Below, one piece after another: positions 62,283 to 64,000 of a stretch of DNA of 64,000 nucleotides (the stretch's first letter is position 1; each line of letters opens with the position of its first letter). Origin of the DNA: DAOTWY01 sp003696565 (GTDB taxonomy: Bacteria; Chloroflexota; Anaerolineae; Aggregatilineales; Phototrophicaceae); assembly GCA_034435635.1 (NCBI GenBank), contig DAOTWY010000059.1, positions 84,736 to 148,735 of the forward strand, read 5' to 3'. The translations under genes were made by a program, and so were the position numbers. The notes under the pieces were generated by a model that was given only the letters and a program-made list of their open reading frames with translations, had not been told where the DNA came from and ran no database searches.

Positions 62283-63325
62283 AAAAAATTCTGGCTGTTG
62301 ATGACAATCCAGATAATATTCAACTAATTGTTGATATTGTTGAAGACCTCGGTCATGATGTCATAAAAGCCTATGATGGTTATCAGGCGTTAGATGCTGT
62401 TAAACAATTCTTGCCTGACCTGATTCTGCTAGACGTAAACATGCCGGGGATGTCTGGTTTTGAGGTGTTGGCAAAACTCAAAGAAAATGATGAGACCAAG
62501 CAAATCCCGGTTATTATGTTAACTGCTTTAGCTGGTATTGATCATCGGGTAGAAGGTCTTGGTTTAGGTGCAGAAGATTACCTAGTCAAACCATTTAGTC
62601 CCCTGGAATTAATTGCGCGTATTAAAGCAAGATTACGTGCTAAAGCGCAAACAGATGATCTAAGAGAAATGCAACAAGTCATTCGTAAAACGTTTGAGCG
62701 TTATGTTTCTTCCGCTGTTGTTAATCAACTGTTGAAAGACCCAACTAGTATCGAACTAGGTGGTAAACTTCAGATGATTACAGTGTTCTTCGCTGATATA
62801 GAAGGATTTACGACCACCTCAGAACGCACTGACCCAGAGACGATTCTAACTGTCCTCAATAAATATCATGAAGTGACGGTTCAAATTGTTCAACAAGAGG
62901 GCGGGACAATTGATAAGTTTATTGGCGATGCTGTGATGGCATTGTTTAATACGCCTTTGCAACAACCTGACCATCCCCTACGTGCTGTACGTGCTGCTTG
63001 CCGTATTCGGGATAGCTTGCCACAGTTTCATGAGCAATTTTCAGAAGAATTTCGACTAAAGATCAACTTCGGTATTCATACCGGATGGGCTGTTGTGGGG
63101 AACGTGGGCGCGCCACAAATCATGGATTTTACAGCGGTAGGAGATACTGTTAATGTTGCTGCTCGCTTGCAAGATTTAAGCCACAACGGGCAAATACTGA
63201 TTAGTGATGCAACTTATCAACTGATCCATCAGGCTATCCGTGCTCACCCAATTGGGGCTAAGATATTCAAGGGACGTTCCGAAGCAGTGATGACATATGA
63301 GGTTCTTGCGATATTAAATGATTGA
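62279..63325 (+). CDS. Response regulator with class III adenylate cyclase domain
   Basis: A 348-residue protein: receiver (about 1-120; AVDDNPDN, LLDVNMPGMSG, MLTAL, LVKPF), short linker, then a class III cyclase catalytic domain (about 160-340). The metal Asp residues are intact (Asp173 in VFFADIEGFT, and DKFIGDAVMALF). The Lys and Asp typical of adenine recognition (IDKFIGD and DFTAVGDTVNVAARL) suggest cAMP as product. It is the last signalling gene of the kinase-receiver-cyclase operon. The start ATG overlaps the previous stop (ATGA). The class II aldolase gene begins 8 nt before its end. Confidence 0.94.
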   Translation: MKKILAVDDNPDNIQLIVDIVEDLGHDVIKAYDGYQALDAVKQFLPDLILLDVNMPGMSGFEVLAKLKENDETKQIPVIMLTALAGIDHRVEGLGLGAEDYLVKPFSPLELIARIKARLRAKAQTDDLREMQQVIRKTFERYVSSAVVNQLLKDPTSIELGGKLQMITVFFADIEGFTTTSERTDPETILTVLNKYHEVTVQIVQQEGGTIDKFIGDAVMALFNTPLQQPDHPLRAVRAACRIRDSLPQFHEQFSEEFRLKINFGIHTGWAVVGNVGAPQIMDFTAVGDTVNVAARLQDLSHNGQILISDATYQLIHQAIRAHPIGAKIFKGRSEAVMTYEVLAILND

Positions 63326-64000
63326 ACATGAACTCCGTGAACAGATTTGTTTGATCGGGCGGTTGATGCATAACAAGGGATATATTGATGCAACCAGCGG
63401 TAACATCAGCGCACGGCTCGATGCAAACCATATCCTGATCACACCGAGTGGTGTGGCGAAATGGCAATTAACCCCGTCAGATTTATTGATCATTGATCTG
63501 GCAGGCAATATACAAGGGAACGGGAACATCTCATCAGAAACCCCCATGCACCTTGCTTGTTATCAAAATCGTCAGGATATACAAGGCGTTGTACACGCGC
63601 ACCCCCCTCACGCGGTTGCTTTAACCATCGCTGGTATACCTGTTCAACAATTCATTATTCCTGAAGCGATTGTTTTCCTTGGGGCAATCCCAACATTACC
63701 CTATGCAACCCCTTCAACAGAAGAAAATAGCCGCGTCGTACAGCAATTTATCAAACAACACGATGTTCTGATGTTGACTCATCACGGGTCTTTAACTGTG
63801 GCTGAGTCAGTTTGGAAAGCTTATCTAAAATTAGAAACACTAGAGCATATTGCACATATCACAAGCACTGTTATACAGCTCGGTGGTGCTAAGCGATATC
63901 TGACTTGGGCTGAAGTGGAAATTTTGTTAGCGCAGCGTCAAAAACTTGGGGTATCTCAGCCGGGAGAAATCGACGTTTTTCGTGAGTTTTATCAAGTTGC
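63318..64000 (+). CDS. Class II aldolase/adducin-family protein (3' end outside window)
   Basis: Zinc-dependent aldolase of the fuculose-phosphate/ribulose-phosphate type. The frame is open to the right edge, giving 227 residues so far. It shows TSGNISARL, the catalytic Glu in SSETPMHLACY, the zinc ligands HAHPPHAVAL and the third His in LTHHGSLTVAE, and the 'PEAIVFLGAIP' segment typical of the family. The start, ATG 63318, lies 8 nt inside the end of the cyclase gene, so translation is coupled to it. The substrate (a sugar phosphate) is unknown. Confidence 0.9.
   Translation, partial: MIEHELREQICLIGRLMHNKGYIDATSGNISARLDANHILITPSGVAKWQLTPSDLLIIDLAGNIQGNGNISSETPMHLACYQNRQDIQGVVHAHPPHAVALTIAGIPVQQFIIPEAIVFLGAIPTLPYATPSTEENSRVVQQFIKQHDVLMLTHHGSLTVAESVWKAYLKLETLEHIAHITSTVIQLGGAKRYLTWAEVEILLAQRQKLGVSQPGEIDVFREFYQV

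Overview
The window is a chromosomal stretch of a bacterium with moderate GC content. It is densely packed with housekeeping, storage and signalling genes and shows no rRNA, tRNA, CRISPR array or intact mobile element. Several features suggest a Chloroflexota (Anaerolineae-like) genome: lipoproteins on Pro/Thr-rich stalks, a DUF3417-type glucan phosphorylase beside a GH57 branching enzyme, many PAS/GAF/receiver proteins, the cdaA-ybbR pair, and proteins that recall that phylum. This placement is inference; no marker RNA is present to prove it.

Layout. 1-9.4 kb: the 3' end of an EF-G-like gene, ftsH on the minus strand, an unknown protein, a YyaL-type thioredoxin/six-hairpin protein, then a tightly coupled chain of DEDDh exonuclease, alkaline-phosphatase-superfamily phosphodiesterase, GNAT acetyltransferase and an unknown protein. 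9.5-18 kb: a TPR lytic transglycosylase lipoprotein (probably leaderless mRNA), a lone receiver protein, a secreted triple-domain parvulin, and a three-gene ABC exporter. 18-25.8 kb: a glycogen block (glgP, stand-alone CBM48 protein, GH57 branching enzyme, glgA, glgC). 25.8-29.8 kb: a histidine kinase, two receiver-only regulators in divergent arrangement, a membrane NERD-like protein and an SDR oxidoreductase. 29.8-37.7 kb: addB-addA, a polytopic membrane protein, and mgsA on the other strand. 37.8-45.5 kb: an M23 peptidase, a sensor kinase whose phospho-histidine is replaced by Trp, a cytochrome c lipoprotein, miaB, a V4R-domain protein and an SH3b/CARDB lipoprotein. 45.5-57.3 kb: a strange receiver/roadblock/IS200-fold fusion directly upstream of polA, then argF, a TPR protein, cdaA, a YbbR protein and der. 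57.3-64 kb: a receiver-GAF-cyclase protein with a degenerate cyclase, two tandem signal peptidases, a zinc-ribbon protein, a hybrid membrane kinase - receiver - receiver/adenylate cyclase operon, and the start of a class II aldolase gene that runs off the window.

How it fits together. The glycogen genes form a complete synthesis and breakdown set (activation, elongation, branching, phosphorolysis). AddAB, PolA and the exonuclease serve DNA repair. The signalling genes include several apparently inactive ('pseudo') enzymes: a kinase without its His, a cyclase without its first metal Asp, and a receiver without its acidic pair fused to a transposase fold without its HUH histidines or nucleophilic Tyr. 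This last protein (45561-47750) is the most unusual object in the window and looks like a domesticated single-strand DNA transposase domain turned into a signalling or binding module.
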